64,000 nt of DNA from Rhizobium sp. L51/94 (GTDB lineage: Bacteria > Pseudomonadota > Alphaproteobacteria > Rhizobiales > Rhizobiaceae): positions 62,001-126,000 of the forward strand of contig NZ_CP072142.1 in assembly GCF_019355555.1 (NCBI RefSeq), read 5' to 3'. The notes under the pieces are model-generated. The model had not been told where the DNA came from and searched no databases. It saw nothing but the letters and a program-made list of their open reading frames with translations. Of the stretch, positions 8,868 through 17,583 are shown in pieces. How positions within the stretch are numbered: the stretch's first letter is position 1; each line of letters starts with the position of its first letter. Both the position numbers and the translations under genes were made by a program.

Positions 8868-9980
8868 CTAAGCGGAATTGCAAGAGTTAGAGAGCGCATC
8901 TTCAAATACCGAAATCAAGCCGGTCGCAGTATTTTTCCAGCTAAAGCGCGCCGCATTTGAAAGCGCGTTTGCGCTTAACCGAGCATGAAGGTCTCTATCA
9001 CTCCAGAGACTAGTTATCGCGTTAGAAATTTCGTCGACATTGTTCGGATCGACCAATATTGCTGCCTTTCCCGCGACTTCTGGGAGGGACGACGTCGAAG
9101 ACACTATCGTAGGTGTCCCCATTGAGTTGGCTTCAATTATCGGGAGTCCAAAACCCTCATAAAGTGATACCATCACCAGGAACTCTGCGTCTCTGTACAG
9201 ACCCGCTAATTGGGCGTCAGTCACATAGCCGACTATTCTAACCGAGTCTGCGATACCAAGTCGCGCAAGATCAGCCAAGTGATCGACTTTCCAACCTGGC
9301 CCACCTGCGATTACTAGCGACAGTTGGCGCCTTATCGTTCCAGGTAACTGTGCATATGCCTGCAGTAATTTTGCCAGATTTTTCCTAGGTTCTAACGTGC
9401 CGACGAAAAGCATATATGGTCTTTGAATGTCCAAATATTCGGATGGCAACGCCAAATGCTCGGGAAAAACAGTCAATCCTGGATAAACCACCCTGGTTTT
9501 TTGCTTTGAGTTCGGATACGCCATCTCGAGAGATACCGCTGTGGCATTTGATACTGCAACAACTCTTGATGCGCGAGAGATCGCTGGTCCCATCAGAGAC
9601 ATATCTGCGAGCCAACCTTGCAGCGTCATCGTCGACGACGCATCGCGCCATACTAGATCATGGATTGTTACCACCGCCTGTAATTTGGAACTAAGCATCG
9701 TTGGTAGTCTGTGTGCAGGTCCCCAGAATATGTCAAGATCGTCTCGCTGAGCCAAAATTGGCAGACGGGTCTGGCCCCAGACCGTGCGCAGTAATCCACC
9801 TCTATATGCTAAGGCTGCGTTCACGCGTCCTGGCAGTTGAAGATTGCTGGGTTGCCGCTCGGGCAGATAAAGGATAAGATCATGGCCCATTTCAGAAAGT
9901 GCGCGACAACTTTCTAAAACATAACGCGAGATACCCGTAATGCTAGTTACGAGATTTCGGGCATCGACGCCAATACGCAA
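8868..9980 (-). CDS. Glycosyltransferase, GT4-type
   Basis: A 370-residue GT-B enzyme. It begins RIGVDARNLVTSITGISRYV, the usual N-terminus of rhamnosyl/mannosyl-type GT4 proteins, and has the segment AVVTIHDLVW. The donor domain contains PYMLFVGTLEPRKNLAKLLQ and the EGFGLPIIEANSMGTPTI motif with both conserved glutamates. Translation starts at a TTG one base beyond the fcl stop codon, so it is co-translated with fcl and gmd. That placement suggests that it uses GDP-fucose or GDP-mannose, which is inference. Confidence 0.85.
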   Translation of the reverse strand: MRIGVDARNLVTSITGISRYVLESCRALSEMGHDLILYLPERQPSNLQLPGRVNAALAYRGGLLRTVWGQTRLPILAQRDDLDIFWGPAHRLPTMLSSKLQAVVTIHDLVWRDASSTMTLQGWLADMSLMGPAISRASRVVAVSNATAVSLEMAYPNSKQKTRVVYPGLTVFPEHLALPSEYLDIQRPYMLFVGTLEPRKNLAKLLQAYAQLPGTIRRQLSLVIAGGPGWKVDHLADLARLGIADSVRIVGYVTDAQLAGLYRDAEFLVMVSLYEGFGLPIIEANSMGTPTIVSSTSSLPEVAGKAAILVDPNNVDEISNAITSLWSDRDLHARLSANALSNAARFSWKNTATGLISVFEDALSNSCNSA

Positions 9981-9981
9981 T

Positions 9982-10923
9982 TTATGCCTGCCTATAAATA
10001 TAACGATTCAAGTAATCTTCATAGGCCTTGGCAATTCCGGCGCGGAGGTTTGTCGTGGCTTCCCAACCTAATTTTCGCATCCTGTTAACACTGAGAAGCT
10101 TTCGAGGAGTTCCGTCAGGTTTCGTGTCGTCGTACACGATTTGACCATCGAAACCGACAACGTCCATTATTATCTCCGCAAGTTCTCGAATTGTTACATC
10201 TTCGCCGGTTCCGACATTGAAAAGGCCATCATCGATGTCGCTTTCCATCAGGAAAACACAAGCATCAGCCATGTCGTCGACATAGAGGAATTCACGCATG
10301 GGCTTTCCCGAACCCCATACTACTAGTTGTTTGTCTTTCGCCACCTTTGCTTCATGAGATTTTCGGATCAAAGCAGGCAATACGTGGCTGTTGTTAAGAT
10401 CATAGTTGTCATTTGGCCCATACAGATTTGTCGGCATTGCAGAGCAATATCGCGTTCCGTACTGCCGATTGTAGCTTTCACACAACTTTATACCAGCGAT
10501 CTTGGCAATCGCGTAAGGCTCGTTAGTTTGTTCCAACAGCCCAGTCAATAAAAACTCTTCAAGAATCGGCTGTGGGCAATCGCGAGGATAAATGCAACTC
10601 GAACCAAGAAAGAGTAGCCGTTCGACGCCTGACTTATAGGAGGAGTTTACGACGTTTGCTTGTATCATCAAATTCTTATAAAGGAAATCGGCCCTGTACA
10701 CATTGTTGGCGTTAATCCCGCCAACTTTTGCTGCTGCCATGAAAACGTAGTCAGGCTTTTCGGTCTCAAAAAAATCTGACACCGCCCCCTGGTCAATTAG
10801 ATCCAGTTCCGCATGTGTTCGGACTATGATATTCTCATAGCCAATGGATTGAAGACGGCGGACGATAGCTGAGCCTACCATTCCTCTATGGCCTGCAACA
10901 TATATTTTAGCGTTTTTGTCCAT
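9982..10923 (-). CDS. fcl: GDP-L-fucose synthase
   Basis: Converts GDP-4-keto-6-deoxymannose to GDP-L-fucose by epimerisation and NADPH reduction. The 313-residue length fits. The Rossmann loop AGHRGMVGSAIVRRL lies near the N-terminus; the SDR catalytic residues are the serine in LGSSCIYPRDC and the tyrosine and lysine in EPYAIAKIAG. It follows gmd by 3 nt and precedes the glycosyltransferase gene by 1 nt, so the three form one operon. An AT-leaning composition relative to manC suggests separate ancestry. Confidence 0.95.
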   Translation of the reverse strand: MDKNAKIYVAGHRGMVGSAIVRRLQSIGYENIIVRTHAELDLIDQGAVSDFFETEKPDYVFMAAAKVGGINANNVYRADFLYKNLMIQANVVNSSYKSGVERLLFLGSSCIYPRDCPQPILEEFLLTGLLEQTNEPYAIAKIAGIKLCESYNRQYGTRYCSAMPTNLYGPNDNYDLNNSHVLPALIRKSHEAKVAKDKQLVVWGSGKPMREFLYVDDMADACVFLMESDIDDGLFNVGTGEDVTIRELAEIIMDVVGFDGQIVYDDTKPDGTPRKLLSVNRMRKLGWEATTNLRAGIAKAYEDYLNRYIYRQA

Positions 10924-10926
10924 TAC

Positions 10927-12021
10927 TCACTCGTGATAATTGTAGGCAGAGAAACCATAATTTTTCACCAATTCGTCGCGTTGCGCAGCTTTCAAGTCTT
11001 CCCGCATCATTTCCGCGACTAATTCCTGAAATGTGATTTTCGGCACCCACCCAAGCTTCTCTTTAGCCTTTGTTGGATCACCCAAAAGAGTTTCGACTTC
11101 CGTGGGTCTAAAATAACGGGGATCCACCGCTACAATGCACTTTCCGCTGCCATCGTAACCCTTTTCATTCACGCCTTCGCCCTGCCAATTAAGCGAAATG
11201 CCAATTTCTTTCGCCCCGGCATCCACGAAATCGCGGACGCTGAATTGTACGCCTGTTGCAATAACGAAATCCTCCGGGGTATCTTGCTGCATCATCAGCC
11301 ACTGCATTTCGACGTAGTCTTTCGCGTGCCCCCAATCACGCAAAGCATCGAGGTTACCAAGGTAGAGGCAGTCTTGAAGACCTAGCTTGATACGAGCAAG
11401 GGCGCGTGTGATCTTCCGTGTTACGAAGGTTTCACCGCGAACCGGGCTTTCGTGGTTGAAGAGGATGCCATTGCAGGCATAGATGCCATAGGCTTCTCGG
11501 TAATTAATAGTAATCCAGTACGCGTAAAGTTTTGCAACAGCGTAGGGCGAACGTGGGTAAAAGGGCGTAGTCTCTTTTTGCGGGATTTCCTGGACGAGAC
11601 CATAGAGCTCTGAAGTAGAGGCTTGATAAAAACGTGTTTTCTTTTCAAGCCCGAGAATGCGTATGGCTTCCAGAATGCGCAATGCCCCAAGGGCATCAGA
11701 ATTAGCTGTGTATTCTGGCTCTTCAAAGGACACCGCAACGTGGGATTGAGCGGCAAGGTTGTAAATCTCGTCCGGTTGCACTTGCTGGATGATGCGTACG
11801 AGACTTGAGGAGTCCGTCATGTCACCATAGTGCAAGACGAGGCGTTGGTTCTTGTCATGGGGATCTTGGTAAAGATGATCTATACGATCAGTGTTGAAAA
11901 GAGAGGCACGACGTTTGATCCCGTGTACCTGATAGCCCTTTTCGAGAAGCAGCTCCGCGAGGTAGGAACCATCCTGCCCGGTGATCCCGGTAATAAGAGC
12001 AATTTTTTGCGTGTCACTCAC
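10927..12021 (-). CDS. gmd: GDP-mannose 4,6-dehydratase
   Basis: Dehydrates GDP-D-mannose to GDP-4-keto-6-deoxy-D-mannose, the first step to GDP-L-fucose. The 364-residue protein has the NAD(P) loop ITGITGQDGSYLAELL at residues 10-25, the STSELYG segment with the catalytic threonine/serine and glutamate, and YPRSPYAVAKLYAYW with the catalytic tyrosine and lysine. It is the first gene of the gmd-fcl-glycosyltransferase operon, whose substrate comes from ManC. Confidence 0.96.
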   Translation of the reverse strand: MSDTQKIALITGITGQDGSYLAELLLEKGYQVHGIKRRASLFNTDRIDHLYQDPHDKNQRLVLHYGDMTDSSSLVRIIQQVQPDEIYNLAAQSHVAVSFEEPEYTANSDALGALRILEAIRILGLEKKTRFYQASTSELYGLVQEIPQKETTPFYPRSPYAVAKLYAYWITINYREAYGIYACNGILFNHESPVRGETFVTRKITRALARIKLGLQDCLYLGNLDALRDWGHAKDYVEMQWLMMQQDTPEDFVIATGVQFSVRDFVDAGAKEIGISLNWQGEGVNEKGYDGSGKCIVAVDPRYFRPTEVETLLGDPTKAKEKLGWVPKITFQELVAEMMREDLKAAQRDELVKNYGFSAYNYHE

Positions 12022-12310
12022 TAAGGTCGCTCTCCTTTGACTGCCGCGCTTGCGATCGGCAAGCTGTAACTGGTTTCCTGCGGCTAAACGATTTTTTTCA
12101 CGAGCGTTGCCTTTACCGGATAGAGAGCCAATCGTCTAGCGGTGAGTCAGATTGTCGATTGAGAGTTGCTTTTAGCAAAGAACGTCTAGTAGACGCCCAC
12201 CCTGAGTTCGACTTTTGGGCTTGGCAATAGGTGGTGAATCTGAGTTTTGTGCACAAAGGTTTGCGATGGGAGCATCGATTTCTGACCTGACGTGAGTTCG
12301 ACCTCAAATC

Positions 12311-12360
12311 TTGGCACATTGTGGTGCCGGGAGCGGAGGCCGTCCATCACATCAGGTCAC
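12311..12360. repeat. 50-bp direct repeat, copy 1
   Basis: Identical over 50 nt to 12555-12604, beginning TTGGCACATTGTGGTGCCGG. Partial similarity (GTGAGTTCGAC) continues upstream. Read on the minus strand, the second copy lies directly 5' of the IS110-type fragment, so the repeat is probably the leader region of that element. Confidence 0.9.
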
Positions 12361-12376
12361 GACGAGACGCTCTTTG

Positions 12377-12553
12377 TCAAAGCTTGGCCCCGCGTTTAGC
12401 CAGCTTCTTGACCATCGCCGAGACGGACGCGGGTTCAGAGGAAATGTCACCTAGAAACCGAACCTCACCGTTGCGTTCGCCGTCGGCAACCGCCACGGAA
12501 ATCTTCAATTTTGATGTGTCCAGGCCAATGAATGTGAGTTCGACACCCCACAT
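12377..12553 (-). pseudogene. Truncated IS110-family transposase (N-terminus only)
   Basis: A 58-codon frame from an ATG at 12553 encodes FIGLDTSKLKISVAVADG, then NGEVRFLGDISSEPASV and KKLAKRGAKL before a stop. This is the start of the RuvC-like DEDD domain of IS110-family transposases, with the first catalytic aspartate in GLD. Full-length members exceed 300 residues, so about four fifths of the gene is missing. The fragment sits between two copies of a 50-bp repeat that looks like its leader, implying repeated partial insertion and deletion. Confidence 0.7.
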
Positions 12554-12554
12554 T

Positions 12555-12604
12555 TTGGCACATTGTGGTGCCGGGAGCGGAGGCCGTCCATCACATCAGG
12601 TCAC
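12555..12604. repeat. 50-bp direct repeat, copy 2
   Basis: Second, identical copy of the sequence at 12311-12360, offset by 244 nt. It lies just upstream, on the minus strand, of the IS110-type fragment start. Confidence 0.9.
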
Positions 12605-12972
12605 TACTTGCTCGCTTGTCATGTTTTCCCTCGCTGATCGGTAGTTCACCCTGGCCGCTTCCAGAGCCCACACAATCTACAGCGTGGGTGAGCGGCCTTC
12701 ACCAACGAACATACGGTCTAGTTTTACCACTAGGACTAGCAGTCAATAGCCCATGATCGCAAGACGGCATTCACAGTGGGCTTACGTTACAACCGAGTTC
12801 TCGGCGCTCACGAACTGCCCTGTCTGAAACGCTAGAGCGTCGGTGCATGATGTTTCCCCATGCATCCGCCAAGGGCACGCCCGACACCGTCTCACCGGCT
12901 TCATCGATCAGGCCAGTATTGCCCTTAGCGGCAGCGATGAAAAGATCCTCGAGCGCTAGTTCCCCGATAAAT

Positions 12973-14151
12973 TCATCTGAAGACGGACCTGACGCGGCGG
13001 CCAAACCTTTTTGTTAGTCGCCAGGCCATTCTAGAACCAGGCACGCCAATGAGACGCCATTTGATAATTTCCCGAAGCGACAGCGATGATGCCTCTGAAC
13101 CAAGCAGTCCAGATCGTTGAAGATTGAGGAGTTCGTGTAAATAGCGGTAGAAATCACTATGTGCATAACGTGAAATTTTTAAATATCGATCCGCGAAACT
13201 AACATCTTTTTCTGTGAAGTCAGGCTCCGGCACTGTTTGTACAAAATAAGGAAGCGAATTTTCCGATTTCTGCCACTCATTGCGACCACGTAGGTAAGTA
13301 GACCGCGCCTGCTTGCCCAATTTTTCGGCCCGCGAATTTGAGAGCCGTCGCGGCGACAATGCTTCGAACGAAGAAGGATTATCGTAATCAATAAGTATAC
13401 CGTTTACTCCGTCAACAATGTACTCGTTGGCGGTAGGGAGATTATGAGCCACAATGCACATTCCGCGGGCCATAGCCTCAATTAACGGATGGCCAATTCC
13501 TTCGGTGCGGCGGGGACAAAGGAACACATTGCTTGACTTCAGCGCTTCCCTGTACGTATTCCCTTCCCGAGTAAAGTAAGACACCGTCGCATCGTCTTGT
13601 GGCTCCCATTCGAGCGCATCTTCGGTATCGGGAGCGTTATGAATATGGAGTTCATCCACAACGCGACCGAGCACCCTTCTTGCAAATCTTGAGTCGAGAC
13701 CTTCCTGCGGGCGCCTTTGCCAAAAAATTCCGCGGAGCGTCTCGAATGTAGCTTGCTCGTGATCTTTTGCTGTTCCGAAGTATTTTACATAGATCGACTC
13801 TATGCCTAAGGCTCGATGTCTTTGGTGTAAGGTTCGAGAAAAGTTTACAAACCTGGCCTGTCGCATTGGCAACCAATACCAATCCGGCGCGTTCGCTACC
13901 CCATCATACATCGGCACACAAACGACTCTTTTGCCCCTCATTAAAAAGTAGGGCGCACAGAATTCAGTTTGCCAGCAAATTACTGTTTCATAATTGGAAT
14001 CTCCAAGTTCACGCATCATTTCTCTCGGGTCGCCCTCAAGATAAAACACATGAACATCGAATTCTTTAGAGAGAATGTCTATAAAGAAATTGCTAGATTT
14101 GGTTTTTTTATGAAATGGATGGTCTAGGAAAGCAATAGGTGCTCTGGTCAT
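12973..14151 (-). CDS. Putative glycosyltransferase
   Basis: A 392-residue protein that looks like a single-domain-recognisable GT-B enzyme. The N-terminal half has HPFHKKTKSSNFFIDIL and VICWQTEFCAPYFLMRGKRV. The donor-binding half has SSNVFLCPRRTEGIGHPLIE, the glutamate-containing motif of GT4 enzymes, and CIVAHNLPTANEYI. Its ATG overlaps the stop codon of the upstream glycosyltransferase gene by 4 nt, so the two are translationally coupled. It is the last gene of the Wzm-Wzt operon. Substrate unknown. Confidence 0.7.
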   Translation of the reverse strand: MTRAPIAFLDHPFHKKTKSSNFFIDILSKEFDVHVFYLEGDPREMMRELGDSNYETVICWQTEFCAPYFLMRGKRVVCVPMYDGVANAPDWYWLPMRQARFVNFSRTLHQRHRALGIESIYVKYFGTAKDHEQATFETLRGIFWQRRPQEGLDSRFARRVLGRVVDELHIHNAPDTEDALEWEPQDDATVSYFTREGNTYREALKSSNVFLCPRRTEGIGHPLIEAMARGMCIVAHNLPTANEYIVDGVNGILIDYDNPSSFEALSPRRLSNSRAEKLGKQARSTYLRGRNEWQKSENSLPYFVQTVPEPDFTEKDVSFADRYLKISRYAHSDFYRYLHELLNLQRSGLLGSEASSLSLREIIKWRLIGVPGSRMAWRLTKRFGRRVRSVFR

Positions 14152-15473
14152 CGTGTAATACTCGCTACGACAGCTCTTAGACCGTCACTAAAATCCTTTT
14201 CGTACATCATTCGAGCATCGACCATACGTTGACTAACCTCATCTCGACCCCAAGACGCCATTTCAATAATGCATTCCGCAAATTCAACGTCTGTAGACGC
14301 CAATAGGCCATTTCCATACTTTTCAACCAGTGTGGAGAACCCTAGACCGTGACCACAAACTACGGGACGCCCGACTGCAATACCTTCTTGAAACACAGCA
14401 GATCCACGATAAGAGTATGTAGAAGAGTCGTAAGGAAGTAGAAATATATCTGCTTCCCGATACATCTGGTCGATTTCTACTTGTTTGAGGCGCGCAGGAC
14501 GTAATCGCAAGTTCGGAGTGTAAGATAAGATACTACGATACCTTTTGCGAAAATGTCGATCACCCTTTCTCATATCCTGAACATCGAACCTAAACGCCGA
14601 GGTGCCGACGCGCTCTTGAACCCGCTTGACAATTCCTTGCAATCGCATGAAACCCTTATCAGCTCGGCCCTGTCCAGGTGATGAAACCACCTTGTTCTCG
14701 CCCCATGTAACTTCAGATTGAGCATTCGCCAGCGGATAAGGAAGAAATTCGACCTTCAAGCCCGTAATCCGCTCAACAAACTCGCAATATGCCGGTGTCT
14801 CTGCCGAAAGGCTAAGATTTATTCCAGCTTCGGTTGCTCGCCTAAGTTCTCGGAAGAAGCGAGGTCGTCCTGACTCAAGTTCGTAGCTGGCGCTTTCCAT
14901 GACACCAATCAACCGAAAATGCGCGCTAGGACGAGCGCTTTCCGGCAATTCGCAGAGAAAATCTAGCAGCGACACACAACCGTAAAATTCAGAACTTGGG
15001 AAAAAGAGACAATCTCCTTTCCCAATTCTGTGACGCCGAAAAACTTTTTTCCAATCTCGTTTCAAGGAAGCTCTCATGTAGTCATAACCAAAGACTACAT
15101 TGCATCCGGTATACATTGCTCTCCAAGCCAAAGTGGCGATCTGCCCTAAAACTTTACTAGATGAAGCAGCTGTCTTGCCCGAGACCGGTTCCCTCACAGG
15201 GACGGGTATAAGGCCACGGTATGGATATTTTAGCTCTCTCAGTACTTGTGCGGATTGCTCTGCCTCATCTGGAAGATGGCGGCTGGCTAGAGCAAATGAC
15301 TGTGAAAAACTACCTTGAAGAGCCTTTTCGAAAAGTACAAGTGCATTTAAGTTGTGCCCATATGGCAGGACACACATATGATCTATGATAAAAACTCGGC
15401 CGCTGTTGTCACTCAAATCACTTGTCCCCGTGCCACATTCGATTTGCCCATTAGCCGCCGTTAAAATAGGCAT
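14148..15473 (-). CDS. Putative glycosyltransferase
   Basis: A 441-residue protein with glycosyltransferase-like C-terminal features: EADIFLLPYDSSTYSYRGSA resembles the donor-site motif, followed by FQEGIAVGRPVVCGHG with a conserved glutamate. The N-terminus has IIDHMCVLPYGHNLNALV. It overlaps the wzt 3' end by 23 nt and the following glycosyltransferase gene by 4 nt. The start is uncertain because a methionine at residue 33 would avoid the overlap. It is predicted to act on the glycan exported by the neighbouring ABC transporter. Confidence 0.65.
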   Translation of the reverse strand: MPILTAANGQIECGTGTSDLSDNSGRVFIIDHMCVLPYGHNLNALVLFEKALQGSFSQSFALASRHLPDEAEQSAQVLRELKYPYRGLIPVPVREPVSGKTAASSSKVLGQIATLAWRAMYTGCNVVFGYDYMRASLKRDWKKVFRRHRIGKGDCLFFPSSEFYGCVSLLDFLCELPESARPSAHFRLIGVMESASYELESGRPRFFRELRRATEAGINLSLSAETPAYCEFVERITGLKVEFLPYPLANAQSEVTWGENKVVSSPGQGRADKGFMRLQGIVKRVQERVGTSAFRFDVQDMRKGDRHFRKRYRSILSYTPNLRLRPARLKQVEIDQMYREADIFLLPYDSSTYSYRGSAVFQEGIAVGRPVVCGHGLGFSTLVEKYGNGLLASTDVEFAECIIEMASWGRDEVSQRMVDARMMYEKDFSDGLRAVVASITR

Positions 15474-16194
15474 CTAATACAGGAGCGCAAGGCCCGTCCA
15501 TTTTCAAACGTCCATGCTCGAGCCAGATAACTCGATCGCAGTGAGTTAGCAACAAGTCTCTCGAATGGCTGGCCAAAATCAGTATCCTTGTCGAATTGAC
15601 GACTGCTTGAAGTCTAGCGTTAGCTTTGATTCGAAAGTCCTCGTCACCCGTAGATAGCCATTCATCCATGATAAGTATTTCCGGACGGATTGCTGTGGAG
15701 ACTGAAAACGCCAGTCGCAGTTGCATGCCGCTTGAGTAAGTTCGGAATGGCATATCCAGAAAACCGCCGAGACCAGAGAACTCCGCAATATCCTCGAACT
15801 GGCGACTCAATTCTTTCAACCCAAGGCCCATCATGGCGGCCCTTAGCCTGATGTTGTCGCGTCCTGTGGCCTCAGGGTCTATACCAAGGCCAATATTGAT
15901 CAATGAAACGCATTTCCCTGTAATCTGCGCAGATCCATTAGTCGGTACATAAATGCCGGACAGAACTCGGAGAAGAGTTGTTTTGCCTGCTCCGTTGTGC
16001 CCGACTATACCAACTCGCTCTCCGTCTCCGATCGCGATAGAGAGATCATCTATCGCTTTGATGGTTACGACCCCTGAAGATCTGGCTATGCTTCCGCCTG
16101 TTGCGACATTTACAATGTGGTTTTTTAGAGAGCGAGAAGACGCGTTGAACACCGGTATCTCAACGCTTACATTTTTGAGATTGATGGAAGTCAT
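15451..16194 (-). CDS. wzt: Polysaccharide ABC transporter, ATP-binding protein
   Basis: Drives export of lipid-linked polysaccharide across the inner membrane together with Wzm. The 247-residue ATPase has Walker A GHNGAGKTTLL, signature YSSGMQLRLAFS, Walker B ILIMDEWLSTGDEDF and the switch histidine in ASHS. It lacks the C-terminal carbohydrate-binding domain of long O-antigen Wzt proteins, so it resembles KpsT-size or short Wzt forms and chain-length recognition must lie elsewhere. It follows wzm by 9 nt. Confidence 0.92.
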   Translation of the reverse strand: MTSINLKNVSVEIPVFNASSRSLKNHIVNVATGGSIARSSGVVTIKAIDDLSIAIGDGERVGIVGHNGAGKTTLLRVLSGIYVPTNGSAQITGKCVSLINIGLGIDPEATGRDNIRLRAAMMGLGLKELSRQFEDIAEFSGLGGFLDMPFRTYSSGMQLRLAFSVSTAIRPEILIMDEWLSTGDEDFRIKANARLQAVVNSTRILILASHSRDLLLTHCDRVIWLEHGRLKMDGPCAPVLDAYFNGG

Positions 16195-16203
16195 ACTATA
16201 TCC

Positions 16204-17004
16204 TTACAACCAGTACGGGACGCGGTCTTTAAATTTACCGAAGAACAGCAGGCTGCAGAAGGAGCCCACAAGAAGCAGAAATACCGCCACGATCCACGAT
16301 AATTCAGAAGGAAGTTGCCCTAAAAGGGGTGCGCGAACAATTTCAACTAGATGAAACGCAGGATTAAAGTTCAATAGGTACTGCACCATTCCTTCGGGTA
16401 GCACATCACGCTTCCAAATTATGGGTGTTGCGTAAAAAACCATCTGAAGTATATTTTGGATGACCTGAGTTATATCTCTGTACCGGGCGCACAAAACAGA
16501 TAGAAAAACGCTGATCCATACCAAATTTGCCGTAACAAGTAGAAAGCCGAACGGGGCTAAGAGCATGTTCCAACTTAGTGAATGACCCATGAGGACCAAC
16601 ACTACAGGTATGATAACCGCGGTGTGAAGGAATACAATTACATTCCTATATATTAGGCGCATAATGTGTGTGAACATTGGTATTTTGATTTGAAGTATCA
16701 CGCCTTCCGCGGAAACAAAGGTTAGACATGCTTCACCAATTACTGTTGATAGATATCCCCAAACTACAAGGCCAGCACATAGATACGGAAGAAAGTCTAC
16801 CATTGGCGTCCTGAATAGAGATCCGAAAATGACCCCAATTGTCAACATCAGGACGGACATGTTGATTGTTATCCAAAACGCTCCAATGCGAGATCTTTGA
16901 TAGCGCTGTGCGACATCTTGCCAACCAAAAATTGTTGCAAGGTGGTGTTTTCTTATCGCCTCAGCAACGTCACTTAAGGCGTCATGGATAGGTCGAGTGG
17001 GCAT
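16204..17004 (-). CDS. wzm: Polysaccharide ABC transporter, permease
   Basis: ABC-2 type inner-membrane permease of about 266 residues with six predicted membrane segments. It has the cytoplasmic lead-in DVAQRYQRSRIGAFWITINM typical of Wzm/KpsM proteins, and conserved GLVVWGYLSTVIGE and ATPIIWKRDVLPEG. The start at 17004 (MPTRPIHDAL) is preferred over an open-frame ATG 99 nt upstream, because the family N-terminus begins here and AAAGGA lies at a suitable distance. It heads the wzm-wzt-GT-GT operon. Confidence 0.9.
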   Translation of the reverse strand: MPTRPIHDALSDVAEAIRKHHLATIFGWQDVAQRYQRSRIGAFWITINMSVLMLTIGVIFGSLFRTPMVDFLPYLCAGLVVWGYLSTVIGEACLTFVSAEGVILQIKIPMFTHIMRLIYRNVIVFLHTAVIIPVVLVLMGHSLSWNMLLAPFGFLLVTANLVWISVFLSVLCARYRDITQVIQNILQMVFYATPIIWKRDVLPEGMVQYLLNFNPAFHLVEIVRAPLLGQLPSELSWIVAVFLLLVGSFCSLLFFGKFKDRVPYWL

Positions 17005-17583
17005 AGACTTTATGTCCTTTTTCAGTAACGGCAAGCGATTTGCGGACGGTCGCTTGATAGCGGAATGGAGTGCAAATAGCCATTCGATGGATAGGATCGT
17101 CACACGTTGGTGTCACAGCAGGCGGCGGATTGCATATAGGACACACCCAACGTCTGCCTGCCAATTCAGCGACGGCAAGCAGGTCAGGAGCTGACAAACT
17201 CAAGCCGGTGAGCACTCAGAGGTCTTTTTCGCTGTGATCCGCTGGTGTTGGTATTCATATCGCTGCTACTTGGCTCGTGGTTGATCAGAACTAGGATGCT
17301 CCAAACCCGCGGCGTCTATATCCAGTGCGCGGGAGGCAGCGTGAGTCTTTATAGAAGGTTTGCGGATAAGTCACGTGTGACAGAGGTCCTCAATTCATTG
17401 GGCCTGACCAGCGACATAAAGCGTAAGAAGGCGCTTAAGAGCGCGTTCCTTGATATTCAAAGTGGCCCCTTTCGCCGCGAATCACGCCGGATCGAACCAG
17501 TCACGCTCTTTGGAAATCAACCCTAACTTTGAAACACACTAAAAAAGAAAAAGGACGTATAATAAATTATACAGGGCGGCTAG
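17005..17583. other. Intergenic region upstream of wzm
   Basis: Separates the sulfate activation genes from the export operon. One 93-codon plus-strand frame (17245-17526) is open but shows no domain and overlaps no clear ribosome binding site. Probably contains the wzm promoter. Confidence 0.4.

Larger units (their letters stand above)
12022..12972. other. Intergenic region with insertion-sequence debris
   Basis: Between gmd and the next glycosyltransferase gene. It contains a 50-bp direct repeat and a truncated IS110-type transposase fragment, described separately. Remaining short frames, including a 77-residue one on the minus strand at 12771-13004, have no recognisable domain. Confidence 0.5.

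Noticed and set aside
12771..13004. A 77-codon minus-strand frame overlapping the start of the glycosyltransferase 3' end
   Set aside because: Overlaps a better supported gene and has no recognisable features.
15451..16194. Wzt as a long O-antigen type with a carbohydrate-binding domain
   Set aside because: The protein stops after the ATPase domain at 247 residues.
17245..17526. A 93-codon plus-strand frame between cysN and wzm
   Set aside because: No domain, no convincing ribosome binding site, and located where a promoter is expected.
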